Part shown: positions 23,960-32,108 of the stretch, piece by piece
How positions within the stretch are numbered: the stretch's first letter is position 1
Layout of the letters: each line of letters opens with the position of its first letter
Assembly (NCBI RefSeq): GCF_014202315.1
Contig: NZ_JACHGN010000017.1
Location: forward strand, 186,001 to 250,000
Length of the DNA stretch: 64,000 nt
Source: Thermocatellispora tengchongensis
GTDB taxonomy: Bacteria; Actinomycetota; Actinomycetes; Streptosporangiales; Streptosporangiaceae
Reading direction: 5' to 3'
Translations under genes and position numbers: made by a program
Notes under the pieces: generated by a model
Told to the model about the DNA's origin: nothing
Seen by the model: the letters and a program-made list of their open reading frames with translations, nothing else
The model's database searches: none

Positions 23960-24538
23960 TCAGGCGGGCCGCTCGGCCTCCAGCAACGACGCCGACAGTT
24001 GCCGCCGGGCACGTGCGACCCTCGACCGGACGGTGCCGACGGGGCAGCCGAGAGAGTCGGCGGCCTCGGCGTAGGACAGGCCGACCATCTGGGTCAGCAC
24101 GAAGGCCGCTCGTCGTTCGGGGGGCACGCCGGTCAGCAGCTCGGCCAGGTGCACGCCGTCCTGCCAGCTCGGCAGGTCGCGCGGCTGGTGGCGCTCGGCG
24201 GCCGCCTGCCAGTCGGCGAGGTCCGCCACGACCGGCCGCGCCGACGCGGCCCGGAACCGGTCGATCACCACCCGCCGTGCGATGGACAGCACCCAGGTAC
24301 GTGCGGACGACCTGCTCGCGAACCTCGGCAGACTGCTCAACACCCGGACGAAGGTCTCCTGCGTGAGGTCGTCCGCCGACTGCGCGTCGGTCAGGTGGGC
24401 CAGGAAGCGGTGCACGTCCGCGTACACGGCACGGGTGAACGCCTCCACCTCTTCGGGCGCGCCGGTGCGCGCGGCCATGGCGAGCGAGGTCAGATGCCGG
24501 TCGGCGACGGCCCGCTCATGGCCGGGGCCGGTACTCAA
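23960..24538 (-). CDS. ECF-type RNA polymerase sigma factor (SigC-like)
   Basis: A 192-residue sigma-70 family factor with only regions 2 and 4. Region 2 includes QSADDLTQETFVRVL and the SARTWVLSIARRVVIDRFR recognition part. Region 4 holds the helix-turn-helix VGLSYAEAADSLGCPVGTVR (about 155-174). TTG 24538 is favoured because TTGAGGAG lies eight bases before it. GTG 24547 would put the ribosome site directly against the start. No anti-sigma gene is adjacent. The neighbouring integral membrane protein upstream may be its partner or target. It resembles SigC-type factors linked to metal and copper stress, which I infer only from general form. Confidence 0.88.
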   Translation of the reverse strand: MSTGPGHERAVADRHLTSLAMAARTGAPEEVEAFTRAVYADVHRFLAHLTDAQSADDLTQETFVRVLSSLPRFASRSSARTWVLSIARRVVIDRFRAASARPVVADLADWQAAAERHQPRDLPSWQDGVHLAELLTGVPPERRAAFVLTQMVGLSYAEAADSLGCPVGTVRSRVARARRQLSASLLEAERPA

Positions 24539-24879
24539 GTCGATCACTCCTCAAGCGACGGGCCGGGAACCGGGCCGCGCATGCGACGACCCGCTCCCGG
24601 CCGGCGAAGTCCAGCGCGGCCGTGCACCCATCGGCCGGCAGCGGCCTTGCGGCAGGTGCGAACGCCGGAGCCGCCCGCCGGGCAACGCCGCCGGCCACGA
24701 GCGGCCTCGATCACGCCGCTCGTGGCGGTGATCACCAGGTGTTCTTCCGGCCGCAGGTCAGGTCCACGCACGGCGCGCCGCATCACGGCACGGCGTCCCT
24801 CGGCCGAGGTTCCGTGCGCGTGACGGCGGATCGCGCCGGCGTGCGGACACCATGCCGCCGCGGCCCGTCGCGGCGGGCC
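24539..24879. other. Intergenic stretch upstream of the sigma factor
   Basis: No credible gene is seen in these 341 bases. All frames are Arg/Gly/Pro-rich shadows. The left end should contain the sigma factor promoter, and the right end holds the hairpin that ends the membrane-protein gene. Confidence 0.5.
24855..24876 (-). terminator. Hairpin terminator of the membrane-protein gene
   Basis: An 8-bp perfect stem (CCGCCGCG / CGCGGCGG) with a 6-base loop, three bases beyond the stop codon of the minus-strand membrane protein. Confidence 0.55.
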
Positions 24880-25440
24880 TCAGCGGGCGGGCACGGGCGG
24901 GGGAGGGCCTCGCCGGTAGACGGCGGCGGCGAGCACCGGCGGCCGGTACGGCCGCGCTTCGGCCGGAGTGACGATCCGCGCGGGCACGCGGACCCGGACC
25001 GGCGCCGCGAGCAGCAGCCATGCGACCGCGAGCGGAGGCATGCCCCACAGGCGGAGCATCAGCCAGACGGTGCTCTCGCCCCGGTACAGCCACCATCCGG
25101 TCACCAGCGCGACCGTCAGGTGGGCGATCGTCATGCCGAGGCCGGGCGTGCCGCCGTGCTCGTGGCCGGTAGCCGCCACGGGCATCGGGGCGGATCGGGT
25201 GAACAACTCGTGCAGCGCGAACTGGGCGGCCGTCGTGGCCGCGAGCACGGCCTCCGGGCCGCGTTCGCGCCGGGCGAGCAGGAGGGCCAGGGCGAAGGTA
25301 ACGGCCGCGCCGGCGAGCAGCGCCGGCATGGCCACCGGCATGCCACCGGCGAAGCTGTGACCGCCGGCGGACGCCACGACGCACACCGTCGCGAAGACGG
25401 CTGCTCGTGCCAGGCGCATGGCCTGCTCCACCGCGGACAC
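24880..25440 (-). CDS. Integral membrane protein, copper-locus type, unknown function
   Basis: A 186-residue protein with about five hydrophobic helices. The first covers residues 8-32 and is followed by an ALLAGAAVTFALALLLARRE helix. A HEHGG loop lies between later helices, and the C-terminus is a proline-rich soluble tail (RRGPPPPVPAR). GTG 25440 is preferred because GGAAGGA lies seven bases upstream. Similar proteins are often found beside YcnI/CopC-type copper genes and ECF sigma factors in actinobacteria. Here only the sigma factor is present, so the metal link is an inference. Confidence 0.7.
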   Translation of the reverse strand: MSAVEQAMRLARAAVFATVCVVASAGGHSFAGGMPVAMPALLAGAAVTFALALLLARRERGPEAVLAATTAAQFALHELFTRSAPMPVAATGHEHGGTPGLGMTIAHLTVALVTGWWLYRGESTVWLMLRLWGMPPLAVAWLLLAAPVRVRVPARIVTPAEARPYRPPVLAAAVYRRGPPPPVPAR

Positions 25441-25604
25441 GGTCCCATCCTTCCAGCCCGATGGCCCGCGCAGAAGATCGGCCCTTCGTTTCGTCCGGCC
25501 GGTCTTCAGAGCGCGCGCACGCTGACAGGTACGCACCCGCACGGCGGGCGGTTCGGCGCCGCGTGGCGCTTTCCCGGGCGTGCGTACGGGCAGGGCCGTG
25601 AGGT

Positions 25605-26582
25605 TCAGTCGCGTTCGGGCGGCGGGCGGAAGGTCTGCCGGTAGCGATGCGGGCTGGTGCGCAGTTCCCGGTCGAAGTGCGCGCGAAGGGCGGTGGCGGA
25701 GCCGTGCCCGCTGCGGTGCGCCACGGTGGGGATGGGCAGATCGGTGGTTTCCAGGAGTTCGCGGGCGAGCATGAGCCGCTGGCGGGCGAGCCACGCGAGC
25801 GGGGTGGTGCCGGTCTGCTCGCGGAAGCGGCGCGACAGGGTGCGGACGCTGACGCCGGCATGCCGGGCGATGTCGGCGAGGGTGATGGGCTCGGCCGCGT
25901 GGTCCCGCATCCAGGAGAGGGTGGCCGTCAGGGAGCCGTCCGCCGTGGCGGGAGGCGGTTGGGGGATGAACTGGGCCTGGTCGCCGTCGCGGGTGGGTGG
26001 CATGACCACGGCACGGGCCACCCCCGCCGCCGCGGCGGCGCCGAAGTCGCGGCGTACCAGGTGCAGGCACAGGTCCAGGCCGGCCGCCACGCCGGCGGAG
26101 GTGAACACCTTGCCGTCGCCGAGGTAGAGGGACGCGGCGTCGACCTGGACGTCGGGGTGGCGGCGGGCCAGCGCCGTCGCGGCGGCCCAGTGCGTGGTGA
26201 CGCGGCGGCCGGCCAGCAGGCCCGCCTCGGCCAGGACGAACGCGCCGGTGCAGATGGACACGATCCGTGCCCCGCCGCTCGCGGCGTCGCGCAGCAGGGC
26301 GAGGACCGGCTCCGGGGTGGGCCTGGTGGTGGTGACGCCGGGCACCACGATCGTGTGGGCGTCCGCGGCGGCGTCCAAGCCGTTCGGGGCGGAGATCCGG
26401 TAGTAGGCGGTGCCGCCGGCCGTGGCGGTGACCGACGGCGCGGTGCCGCAGACGCGCACCTGGTAGGGGTAGGTGCCGTCGGGCAGCCGGGTGGTGCCGA
26501 AGACCTGGCAGGGGATGGCCAGGTCGAAGCCGACCACGCCGTCGAGGGCGAGGACGGCGACGACGCGCGGCTCAGCGGGCAT
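25605..26582 (-). CDS. GlxA family regulator (DJ-1/PfpI domain plus AraC HTH)
   Basis: A 325-residue regulator. Residues 1-190 are a DJ-1/PfpI domain with the nucleophile-elbow cysteine in IVSICTGAFVLAEAGLLAG (about residue 101). Residues 215-315 are two AraC-type helix-turn-helix units (ITLADIARHAGVSVRTLSRR, then PIPTVAHRSGHGSATALRAH). The start overlaps the end of the ATPase gene by 11 bases, so it is the last gene of the five-gene operon. It probably senses a small molecule handled by the operon and controls this operon. The ligand is unknown. Confidence 0.88.
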   Translation of the reverse strand: MPAEPRVVAVLALDGVVGFDLAIPCQVFGTTRLPDGTYPYQVRVCGTAPSVTATAGGTAYYRISAPNGLDAAADAHTIVVPGVTTTRPTPEPVLALLRDAASGGARIVSICTGAFVLAEAGLLAGRRVTTHWAAATALARRHPDVQVDAASLYLGDGKVFTSAGVAAGLDLCLHLVRRDFGAAAAAGVARAVVMPPTRDGDQAQFIPQPPPATADGSLTATLSWMRDHAAEPITLADIARHAGVSVRTLSRRFREQTGTTPLAWLARQRLMLARELLETTDLPIPTVAHRSGHGSATALRAHFDRELRTSPHRYRQTFRPPPERD

Positions 26583-27402
26583 CGGCCACCGACCGGTCGC
26601 GGCGCTGCCGGCAGCTCCAGTGGCAGCGCCGGTCAGGGCACACGCAGCGGGGACGCAGGCCGAACCGTATCCGCCCGGCGTCGTCGTGCACGGAGGCGTC
26701 CACGCCGTACACCTCGCCGATCACGGCCGGGGTGAGCACCCGCGCGGGCGGGCCGTGCGCGACCAGGCGGCCGGCGCGCAGGACGGCGACGGCGTCGGCG
26801 TACGCGGCGGCCAGGTCGAGGCCGTGCAGTGCGGCCAGGACGGTGACGCCGAGGTCGCGGACGAGTTCGAGGATGTCGAGCTGGTGGCGGATGTCCAGGT
26901 GGTTGGTGGGCTCGTCGAGCACGAGCAGGCGCGGCCGTCCGGCGAGGGCGCGGGCGAGCAGCACCCGCTGCCGTTCGCCGCCGGACAGCTCCCCGACGCG
27001 GCGGCCGGCGAAGGCCGACAGCCCGGTGCGGTCGAGCGCCTCCGCGACCGCGTCCTGATCGGCGCGGGTGAACCGGTCGAACATCCCCAGATGCGCGGTA
27101 CGGCCCAGCGCCACGCTCTCCGCGACGGTGAACTCGAAGCCGGTGTGCTGTTCCTGCATCAGCACCCCGACATCCCTCGCGGCCCGTGCGGCGGGCATCG
27201 CCCACAGGTCACGGCCGTCGATCCGCACGACACCGGCGTCCGGGCGGCGGGCCCGGTACACCGCGCGCAGCAGGGTGGACTTGCCGCTGCCGTTCGGGCC
27301 CACCAGCGCGGTGAACCCGCCGGAGGGCACGCTCAGCGACACCTCGTCCAGCACGCCGCGCCCGCCCAGCGTCACCGACACCGCCTCGATGTCGAGCCTC
27401 AT
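26572..27402 (-). CDS. Metallophore-type ABC transporter ATPase with cysteine-rich tail
   Basis: A 276-residue FecE/BtuD-type ATPase: Walker A GPNGSGKST, Q-loop MQEQHTGFEF, signature LSGGERQRVLLARAL, Walker B RLLVLDEPTNHLD and H-loop ALHGLDLA. It energises the permease encoded just upstream (overlap ATGA at 27402-27399). The normal domain ends near residue 248. After it comes a short tail with C253, C255, C260 and C264 (RCVCPDRRCHWSC), then a basic end. Such a tail is not part of the usual fold and could bind metal or an iron-sulfur cluster. Confidence 0.92.
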   Translation of the reverse strand: MRLDIEAVSVTLGGRGVLDEVSLSVPSGGFTALVGPNGSGKSTLLRAVYRARRPDAGVVRIDGRDLWAMPAARAARDVGVLMQEQHTGFEFTVAESVALGRTAHLGMFDRFTRADQDAVAEALDRTGLSAFAGRRVGELSGGERQRVLLARALAGRPRLLVLDEPTNHLDIRHQLDILELVRDLGVTVLAALHGLDLAAAYADAVAVLRAGRLVAHGPPARVLTPAVIGEVYGVDASVHDDAGRIRFGLRPRCVCPDRRCHWSCRQRRDRSVADAR

Positions 27403-28466
27403 GCGCTCTCCTGACCGGCCAGCCCGCGGGCCCTCATGACGAGGAGGAAGAACGGGACGCCGAGGAACGCGGTGAGCACCCCGATGGGCAGTTCGGCGGG
27501 CGAGATGAGCATGCGGGCGGCGACGTCGGCCCACAGCAGGAAGACGCCGCCCAGCAGGACGGCGACCGGGAGCATGCGCCGGTGGTCGGCGCCGACCAGC
27601 ATCCGGGCCAGGTGCGGCACGATCAGGCCGACGAACCCGATGCCGCCCGAGACCGCGACGACCGTACCGGTGAGCAGCGTGGTGAGGACCAGCAACTGCC
27701 ATCGCAGCCGGCTGGCGTTGAGGCCGAGGGCCGCCCCCGCCTCCTCGCCCAGGACGAGCGCGTTGAGCCGGCGCGCCCGCGCCAGCAGCAGCACGGTGGC
27801 ACCCGCGACCACGGCGGCCGGGACGGGCAGGGTGGCCCAGTTCGTGCCGGACAGGCCGCCGAGAAGCCAGAAGATGATCTGCTGCTGGGCGGCGGAGCTG
27901 TCCGTGCGGGCCAGCACGAACGAGGTGATCCCGGCGAACAGGTGCCCGAAGGCGACGCCGACCAGGATCAGCCGCACCGGCAGCAGCCGTCCGCCCTGCC
28001 GGGCCATCGCCAGCACGAGCGCCATCGCGGTGGCGGCGCCGCAGAAGGCCGCCGCCGGCAGGGTCAGCGCCCCGAGCACGGCGACGCCGGTCGTCAGCAC
28101 GAGGACGGCGCCGACGGAGGCGCCGTGGGACAGCCCGAGCAGGTACGGGTCGGCGACGGGGTTGCGCACCACGCCCTGGACGACCGCGCCGGCGAGGGCG
28201 AGGCCCGCCCCGGCCACCACGCCCAGCAGGACGCGGGGAAAGCGGATCCGCCAGACGATCAGGTCGGCGGTGGCGGCGGTGTCGCCGCCACCGGTCAGGT
28301 GGTGGGCGAGGATGCCGGCGACCTCACCGGCGGGAACCCCGACCGGGCCGATCCCCGTGGCGACCACCGCCGACACGGTCAGCACCCCGGCCAGCGCGGC
28401 GAGCAGAGCGGGATACGGCGCCGCCGCGGCTCGCAGCGCGAGCGGCTTGGGCACGGTGGCGGTCAT
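27399..28466 (-). CDS. Metallophore/vitamin B12-type ABC transporter permease (FecCD)
   Basis: A 355-residue permease of the BtuC/FecCD family with about ten membrane helices. It shows the conserved IRFPRVLLGVVAGAGLALAG segment (about 72-91), RNPVADPYLLGLSHGASVGA (about 100-119) and the C-terminal GFVGLIVPHLARMLVGADHR (coupling helix, about 275-294). Only one permease gene is present, so it should act as a homodimer. Its start overlaps the substrate-binding protein's stop (ATGA) and its stop overlaps the ATPase start. Confidence 0.93.
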   Translation of the reverse strand: MTATVPKPLALRAAAAPYPALLAALAGVLTVSAVVATGIGPVGVPAGEVAGILAHHLTGGGDTAATADLIVWRIRFPRVLLGVVAGAGLALAGAVVQGVVRNPVADPYLLGLSHGASVGAVLVLTTGVAVLGALTLPAAAFCGAATAMALVLAMARQGGRLLPVRLILVGVAFGHLFAGITSFVLARTDSSAAQQQIIFWLLGGLSGTNWATLPVPAAVVAGATVLLLARARRLNALVLGEEAGAALGLNASRLRWQLLVLTTLLTGTVVAVSGGIGFVGLIVPHLARMLVGADHRRMLPVAVLLGGVFLLWADVAARMLISPAELPIGVLTAFLGVPFFLLVMRARGLAGQESA

Positions 28467-29461
28467 GTGCCGCCCGCGTGCATGTCCGTGGCGAGCTGCT
28501 CCAGGCCGTCGAGGTTGAGCGGGCTGGGGAAGGAGACCAGGTACTGCGACGTCGAGACGACCCTGCCGTGCTCGACGGCGGAGGTGCCGGCCAGCAGCGG
28601 GTTCTTCCTGACCCGGTCGGCCAGCTCCTGCCCCTTCGCCTTGGCGAACGGGTAGTCGCTGATCAGCCACAGGACCTGCGGGTCGCGCTGGACGACCTGT
28701 TCGGGGGAGATGTCGGCGTGCATCGAGGAGACGTCGGTGAACACGCTCCGCCCGCCCGCCATGACGATCAGGGCGTGCGCGATCGTGCCGCTGCCAGAGG
28801 TCTTGATCGGCTGCCCGGCCACCGGGTCGTCCTGCAGCACCAGCACCCGCGGCGCGTCCCCCGGCCTCGCCTTCGCCGCCACGGCCCGCTCGCGGGCGCG
28901 CAACTCGCCGATCAGCCTCTCGGCCCTGTCGGGCACCCGGAAGACGGCGCCGAGCTTGCGCACGTAGTCATAGGTGGGGGCGAGGTCGGTCAGCATGGGA
29001 CCGGAGGGCAGGCACGCGGCCAGCCCTTTGGCGCTCATCGTGGCCAGGTCGGCGTCCTTGGGGCTGCCGGGCGGGCCGCCGAACGCGGAGAAGGCGGTCA
29101 GCACCAGGTCGGGCCGCTGGGCGGCGACGACCTCGGTGACCGGAACCCGCTCGGCCAGCACCGGGATTCCGGCCAGGCGCTCCTTGTAGGGCGAGCGGTC
29201 CACCGCGAACGGCGCCGGATAGCCGGTACCGATGATCTTGTCGGCCACGCCGAGCCGGACCAGCGTCTGCGCGGCGTACCCGTCCAGGGTCACCACCCGT
29301 TCGGGCACCTGCGCGAAGGTGACGTCCTTGCCGGCGCAGTCCTTGACCGTCACCGGGCCGGCGCCGGCCGCGGCCGTGGGCGTCTCGCCGCCACCGCCGC
29401 AGGCGCCCGCGACCAGCGGCAACAAGGCGGCCAGGCACAGCCTCGCCCGTCTGTTCGCCAT
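28463..29461 (-). CDS. Lipoprotein metallophore-binding ABC component
   Basis: A 332-residue periplasmic-binding-protein type 2 (TroA/FepB-like) receptor. The signal peptide ends in LLPLVAGACGG, with the lipid-anchored cysteine near residue 20. The mature protein opens with a basic RVVTLDGYAAQTLVRLGVAD segment typical of siderophore or B12 receptors. An AGGGGGA site precedes the ATG. It follows the DJ-1/PfpI gene after 11 bases. Two extra cysteines (KDCAGKD and AACLPSG) could form a disulfide. The ligand is unknown: a siderophore, heme, cobamide or other metal chelate are all possible. Confidence 0.9.
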   Translation of the reverse strand: MANRRARLCLAALLPLVAGACGGGGETPTAAAGAGPVTVKDCAGKDVTFAQVPERVVTLDGYAAQTLVRLGVADKIIGTGYPAPFAVDRSPYKERLAGIPVLAERVPVTEVVAAQRPDLVLTAFSAFGGPPGSPKDADLATMSAKGLAACLPSGPMLTDLAPTYDYVRKLGAVFRVPDRAERLIGELRARERAVAAKARPGDAPRVLVLQDDPVAGQPIKTSGSGTIAHALIVMAGGRSVFTDVSSMHADISPEQVVQRDPQVLWLISDYPFAKAKGQELADRVRKNPLLAGTSAVEHGRVVSTSQYLVSFPSPLNLDGLEQLATDMHAGGT

Positions 29462-29472
29462 CGGCGTCCCCC

Positions 29473-30099
29473 TCAGATGGACGCCGTCGCGGGCAGCTCC
29501 TGGCCGGTGCGCCACAGCGGTTCGCGGCGCTCGTACTCCAGGACGCGTTCCAGCAGCGCGGACGCGTCGGCCCCGAGGTGGCGTTCGACCAGCCACAGCG
29601 CCAGGTCCAGGCCGGAGGTGATCCCGCCCGCCGTCACCACGTCGCCGTCGTCCACCACCCGGGCCGCCACGTGCCGGCCGCCGGCCGCCACCAGGTCGGC
29701 GACCGCGCGATGGTGCGTGACGCAGGGACGGCCGTCCAGCAGCCCCGCCGCGCCCAGCAGCAGGGCGCCGGTGCACACCGACGCGAGCACCAGCCCGGGC
29801 CGGGCCGCCGCGGCGAGCGCGGCCGGAATCCGTCCGGCCGCCAGCTCCGCGCCCACCCCGGAGGTCTTCACCTGGGCGAACCCGCCTCCCGGCACGATCA
29901 GCACGTCGGCGTCGCCCGGCGCCCAGCCCTCGGCGGGCAGGACCAGCCCGCCCCCGCTGGTCACCGACCGCTCACCATCGACGCAGACCAGCCGCACCGT
30001 GACGCCGAGCCCGGCCCGGCCCGCCATGTGCAGCACCTCGTACGGACCCACCACGTCCAGGTCGTCCACGCCGTCGAAGACGACGATGTCGACGCGCAT
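29473..30099 (-). CDS. DJ-1/PfpI family protein (isonitrile hydratase-like)
   Basis: A 208-residue single-domain DJ-1/PfpI protein of the GlxA/isonitrile-hydratase branch. It begins MRVDIVVFDGVDDLDVVGPY, with the acidic residues that polarise the active site, and has the nucleophilic cysteine in LASVCTGALLLGAAGLL (about residue 102). ATG 30099 follows GAGGAG, and an upstream in-frame ATG at 30144 lacks such a site. It is the first gene of the operon with the metallophore ABC importer. A role in modifying the imported ligand, or another nitrile or isonitrile compound, is conceivable but not shown by the sequence. Confidence 0.85.
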   Translation of the reverse strand: MRVDIVVFDGVDDLDVVGPYEVLHMAGRAGLGVTVRLVCVDGERSVTSGGGLVLPAEGWAPGDADVLIVPGGGFAQVKTSGVGAELAAGRIPAALAAAARPGLVLASVCTGALLLGAAGLLDGRPCVTHHRAVADLVAAGGRHVAARVVDDGDVVTAGGITSGLDLALWLVERHLGADASALLERVLEYERREPLWRTGQELPATASI

Positions 30100-30406
30100 C
30101 CAGCTCTCCTCACCGTCGGTACCGCTTGGAGCACCCATGTTCACCGGGCGTCACCGCGGCGGGAAGCGGCCACGAGGCCAACATGCGCCGGATTCACGCC
30201 ACGGCGACGGCCGCACTGCGGCCTGTCCGAGTAGTCGTCGCGCGGCCGTTCCCGGTTCCCGCGGCTTGTGAATCCCCGGCCGCCGGCCTCGTCTGATCAC
30301 GCCGCAGGCGACCGGCGGATGATCCCGGCCACCGAGTAGGCCATGCACCCTGCGGTATCGTCCGGCGCCTCACACGCGCGTGCGCGCGGGCCCGGAGGAC
30401 TGAGGC
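30100..30406. other. Intergenic region holding the five-gene operon promoter
   Basis: No gene is seen in these 307 bases between the MarR gene end and the DJ-1 gene start. The region should hold the operon promoter. No clear palindrome was found. Confidence 0.45.
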
Positions 30407-30961
30407 TCAGGGGTCGCCAAGTGCGCGGGGGTCATCCGCCTCGTCGCCGAGGCTGAGCAGCAGGGTGCGCAGGATCGCGGCGAGGTCGTCCTGCCGGTGC
30501 CGGTCGAGCGCGGCGAGGATGCGTCGTTCGTTGTCGAGGTGGGCGGCGACGGCGCGGTCGATGAGCTCGCGGCCGGCGGGCGTGAGGGCGACGACGACGG
30601 TACGGCGGTTGGCGGGGTCCACGTCGCGCGTGACGTAGCCCTTGGCGACGAGTCGGTCGAGCCGGTTGGTGACGGCGCCCGAGGTCACCATCGAGGAGCG
30701 GGCCAGCATGCCCGCGGTCATGCCGTCGGGCGAGCCGGCGCGGCGGAGGGTGGCCAGGACGTCGAACTCGCCCCGCTCCAGCCCGAACTCGTTGAAGAGC
30801 GCTTTGAGCTCGCGCTCGACGATCCGGGTCACCCGGGAGAGACGGCCGAGCACCCGCATGGGGGACGCGTCGAGGTCGGGGCGGGCGCGAGCCCACTGCT
30901 CCACGATGAGGTCGACGGCATCACGCTCCACGGCACTCCTCAGCGTTGAACTGTTTGACAT
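30407..30961 (-). CDS. MarR family transcriptional regulator
   Basis: A 184-residue winged-helix regulator. The recognition region is GMTAGMLARSSMVTSGAVTN (about 92-111), and the wing carries the conserved DPANRRTVVVALTPAGRELI. A long basic/acidic dimer helix follows. ATG 30961-30959 lies inside a TTGACATCAA palindrome. The gene diverges from the His-rich secreted protein at 31023, and the 61 bases between hold several half-sites, so it very likely represses itself and its neighbour. The inducer is unknown. Confidence 0.88.
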   Translation of the reverse strand: MSNSSTLRSAVERDAVDLIVEQWARARPDLDASPMRVLGRLSRVTRIVERELKALFNEFGLERGEFDVLATLRRAGSPDGMTAGMLARSSMVTSGAVTNRLDRLVAKGYVTRDVDPANRRTVVVALTPAGRELIDRAVAAHLDNERRILAALDRHRQDDLAAILRTLLLSLGDEADDPRALGDP

Positions 30962-31004
30962 CAACGTATCACTCGGCTTACCGTCTCCAGCGTTGAACAT
31001 TTCA
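30941..31004. promoter_or_regulatory. MarR operator region with direct and inverted repeats
   Basis: CAGCGTTGAAC occurs twice in direct orientation (30941-30951 and 30988-30998). TTGA-CA-TCAA (30955-30964) and TGAA-CAT-TTCA (30994-31004) are short perfect inverted repeats. They lie between the divergent MarR and secreted-protein starts and form the probable binding region of the MarR protein. Confidence 0.6.
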
Positions 31005-31022
31005 GTGTTGAGAGGTTTACCC

Positions 31023-32027
31023 GTGCACCGTCGGACAATGTCTGCCCTGCTCGTGCTCGGGCTGGCCGCCACGATGAGCGCGCCGGCCCAGGCGGCCGTC
31101 GGCCACCACCATGCCGCCGGCCACCATGTCGTCCACCATGCCGTCCACCATGCCGTCCACCGTCCCGATCCGGCGGTGTACCCGACCACGATCCGGCTGC
31201 CGAACGGGTTCCAACCCGAGGGCATCGCAACCGGACCCGGCCCGTACGCCTACTTCGGCTCCATGGCCGATGGCTCCATCTACCGCGCCGACTTACGCAC
31301 CGGACGCGGCGCGATCATCAGCCGCGGGCCCGGCACCCCGGCCCTCGGGATGAAAACCGACCCGCACGGACGGCTGTTCGTGGCGGGCGGCACGGGCGGT
31401 GACGCCCGAGTCCTCGACGCCCGCACCGGCCGGGTACTGGCCTCCTACCGGCTGGCCACCGGCCCGGCATTCGTCAACGACGTCATCCTCACCCAGGGCG
31501 CCGCGTGGTTCACCGACTCCACCAACCCGGTGCTCTACAAGCTGCCACTGCGCGGCGAACGGCTACCCGACGCCGTGGTCCGGGTCCCGCTCACCGGTGA
31601 CCTCGTGTACCACGACGGCCCCGGCAGCGCCGCCTTCAACGCCAACGGCATCACGCCGACCCCGGACGGCCGGGGTCTGATCGTCGTGCAGTCCAACACC
31701 GGCGGACTGTTCCGCGTCGACCCGGCGACCGGCACGACCCGCCAGGTGAACCTGCACGGCGAGACCCTGCCGGAAGGCGACGGCCTGTTGCTGCACGGCC
31801 GGACACTGTACGCGGTGCAGAACCGGTCCAACACCGTGGCCGTCCTGCGGCTGAACGCGGCGGGGACCGAGGGCCGCGTCGTACGGCGGGTGAAGGACAG
31901 CCGGTTCGCCCTGCCGACGACCATCGCCGCCTTCGGCTCCCGGCTGTACCTCCCCAACATCCAGTTCTTCACCACGGAGCCGACCCCCCACATCTCGTAC
32001 AACGCCGTCGCCATCCCCCGCCCCTGA
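31023..32027 (+). CDS. Secreted SMP-30/gluconolactonase-like beta-propeller with His-rich N-terminus
   Basis: A 334-residue exported protein. A signal peptide (residues 1-25, ending APAQA) is followed by a His-rich segment with ten histidines in residues 28-46, built from HVVH/HAVH units encoded by 12-bp repeats. The rest is a six-bladed propeller of the SMP-30/NHL kind, with repeated GLFRVDPATGTTRQV-like and YAYFGSMADGSIYRADL-like strands. GTG 31023 follows GAGAGG. It could be a lactonase or a metal-binding extracellular protein. The His segment suggests Zn, Cu or Ni binding. It diverges from a MarR regulator. Confidence 0.82.
   Translation: MHRRTMSALLVLGLAATMSAPAQAAVGHHHAAGHHVVHHAVHHAVHRPDPAVYPTTIRLPNGFQPEGIATGPGPYAYFGSMADGSIYRADLRTGRGAIISRGPGTPALGMKTDPHGRLFVAGGTGGDARVLDARTGRVLASYRLATGPAFVNDVILTQGAAWFTDSTNPVLYKLPLRGERLPDAVVRVPLTGDLVYHDGPGSAAFNANGITPTPDGRGLIVVQSNTGGLFRVDPATGTTRQVNLHGETLPEGDGLLLHGRTLYAVQNRSNTVAVLRLNAAGTEGRVVRRVKDSRFALPTTIAAFGSRLYLPNIQFFTTEPTPHISYNAVAIPRP
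31125..31160 (+). repeat. Three 12-bp tandem repeats in the His-rich coding region
   Basis: CATGTCGTCCAC, then CATGCCGTCCAC twice, in frame, each encoding four residues with two histidines. The number of units could vary between strains by slippage without breaking the frame. Confidence 0.85.
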
Positions 32028-32067
32028 GCGGCGGCCGTGACGGGCGACCGCCGCCGACCACATCCCC

Positions 32068-32108
32068 CAGGGCCCGCCTCGTCCCTTCAAGGGGCGAGGC
32101 GGGCCCTG
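32068..32108 (+). terminator. Strong hairpin terminator after the secreted propeller gene
   Basis: A long stem with 14 perfect pairs (CAGGGCCCGCCTCG and its complement), extended by TCCC/GGGG around a TTCAA loop, 41 bases after the stop. It is followed by a pyrimidine-rich TCTCTTCCC. It may act in both directions. Confidence 0.8.

Noticed and set aside
24622-25644. Long plus-strand frame opposite the membrane-protein gene
   Set aside because: It is antisense to a gene with clear hydrophobic helices and good codon bias. Its own product is a low-complexity Arg/Gly/His string.
25605-30099. Assignment of the importer to a named siderophore or to vitamin B12
   Set aside because: The binding protein and permease fit the broad family, but no adjacent biosynthesis gene, Fur box or cobalamin riboswitch was seen to choose a ligand.
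31125-31160. 12-bp repeats as a CRISPR-like or regulatory array
   Set aside because: They are in frame inside the coding region, only three units, and explained by the HAVH peptide repeat.
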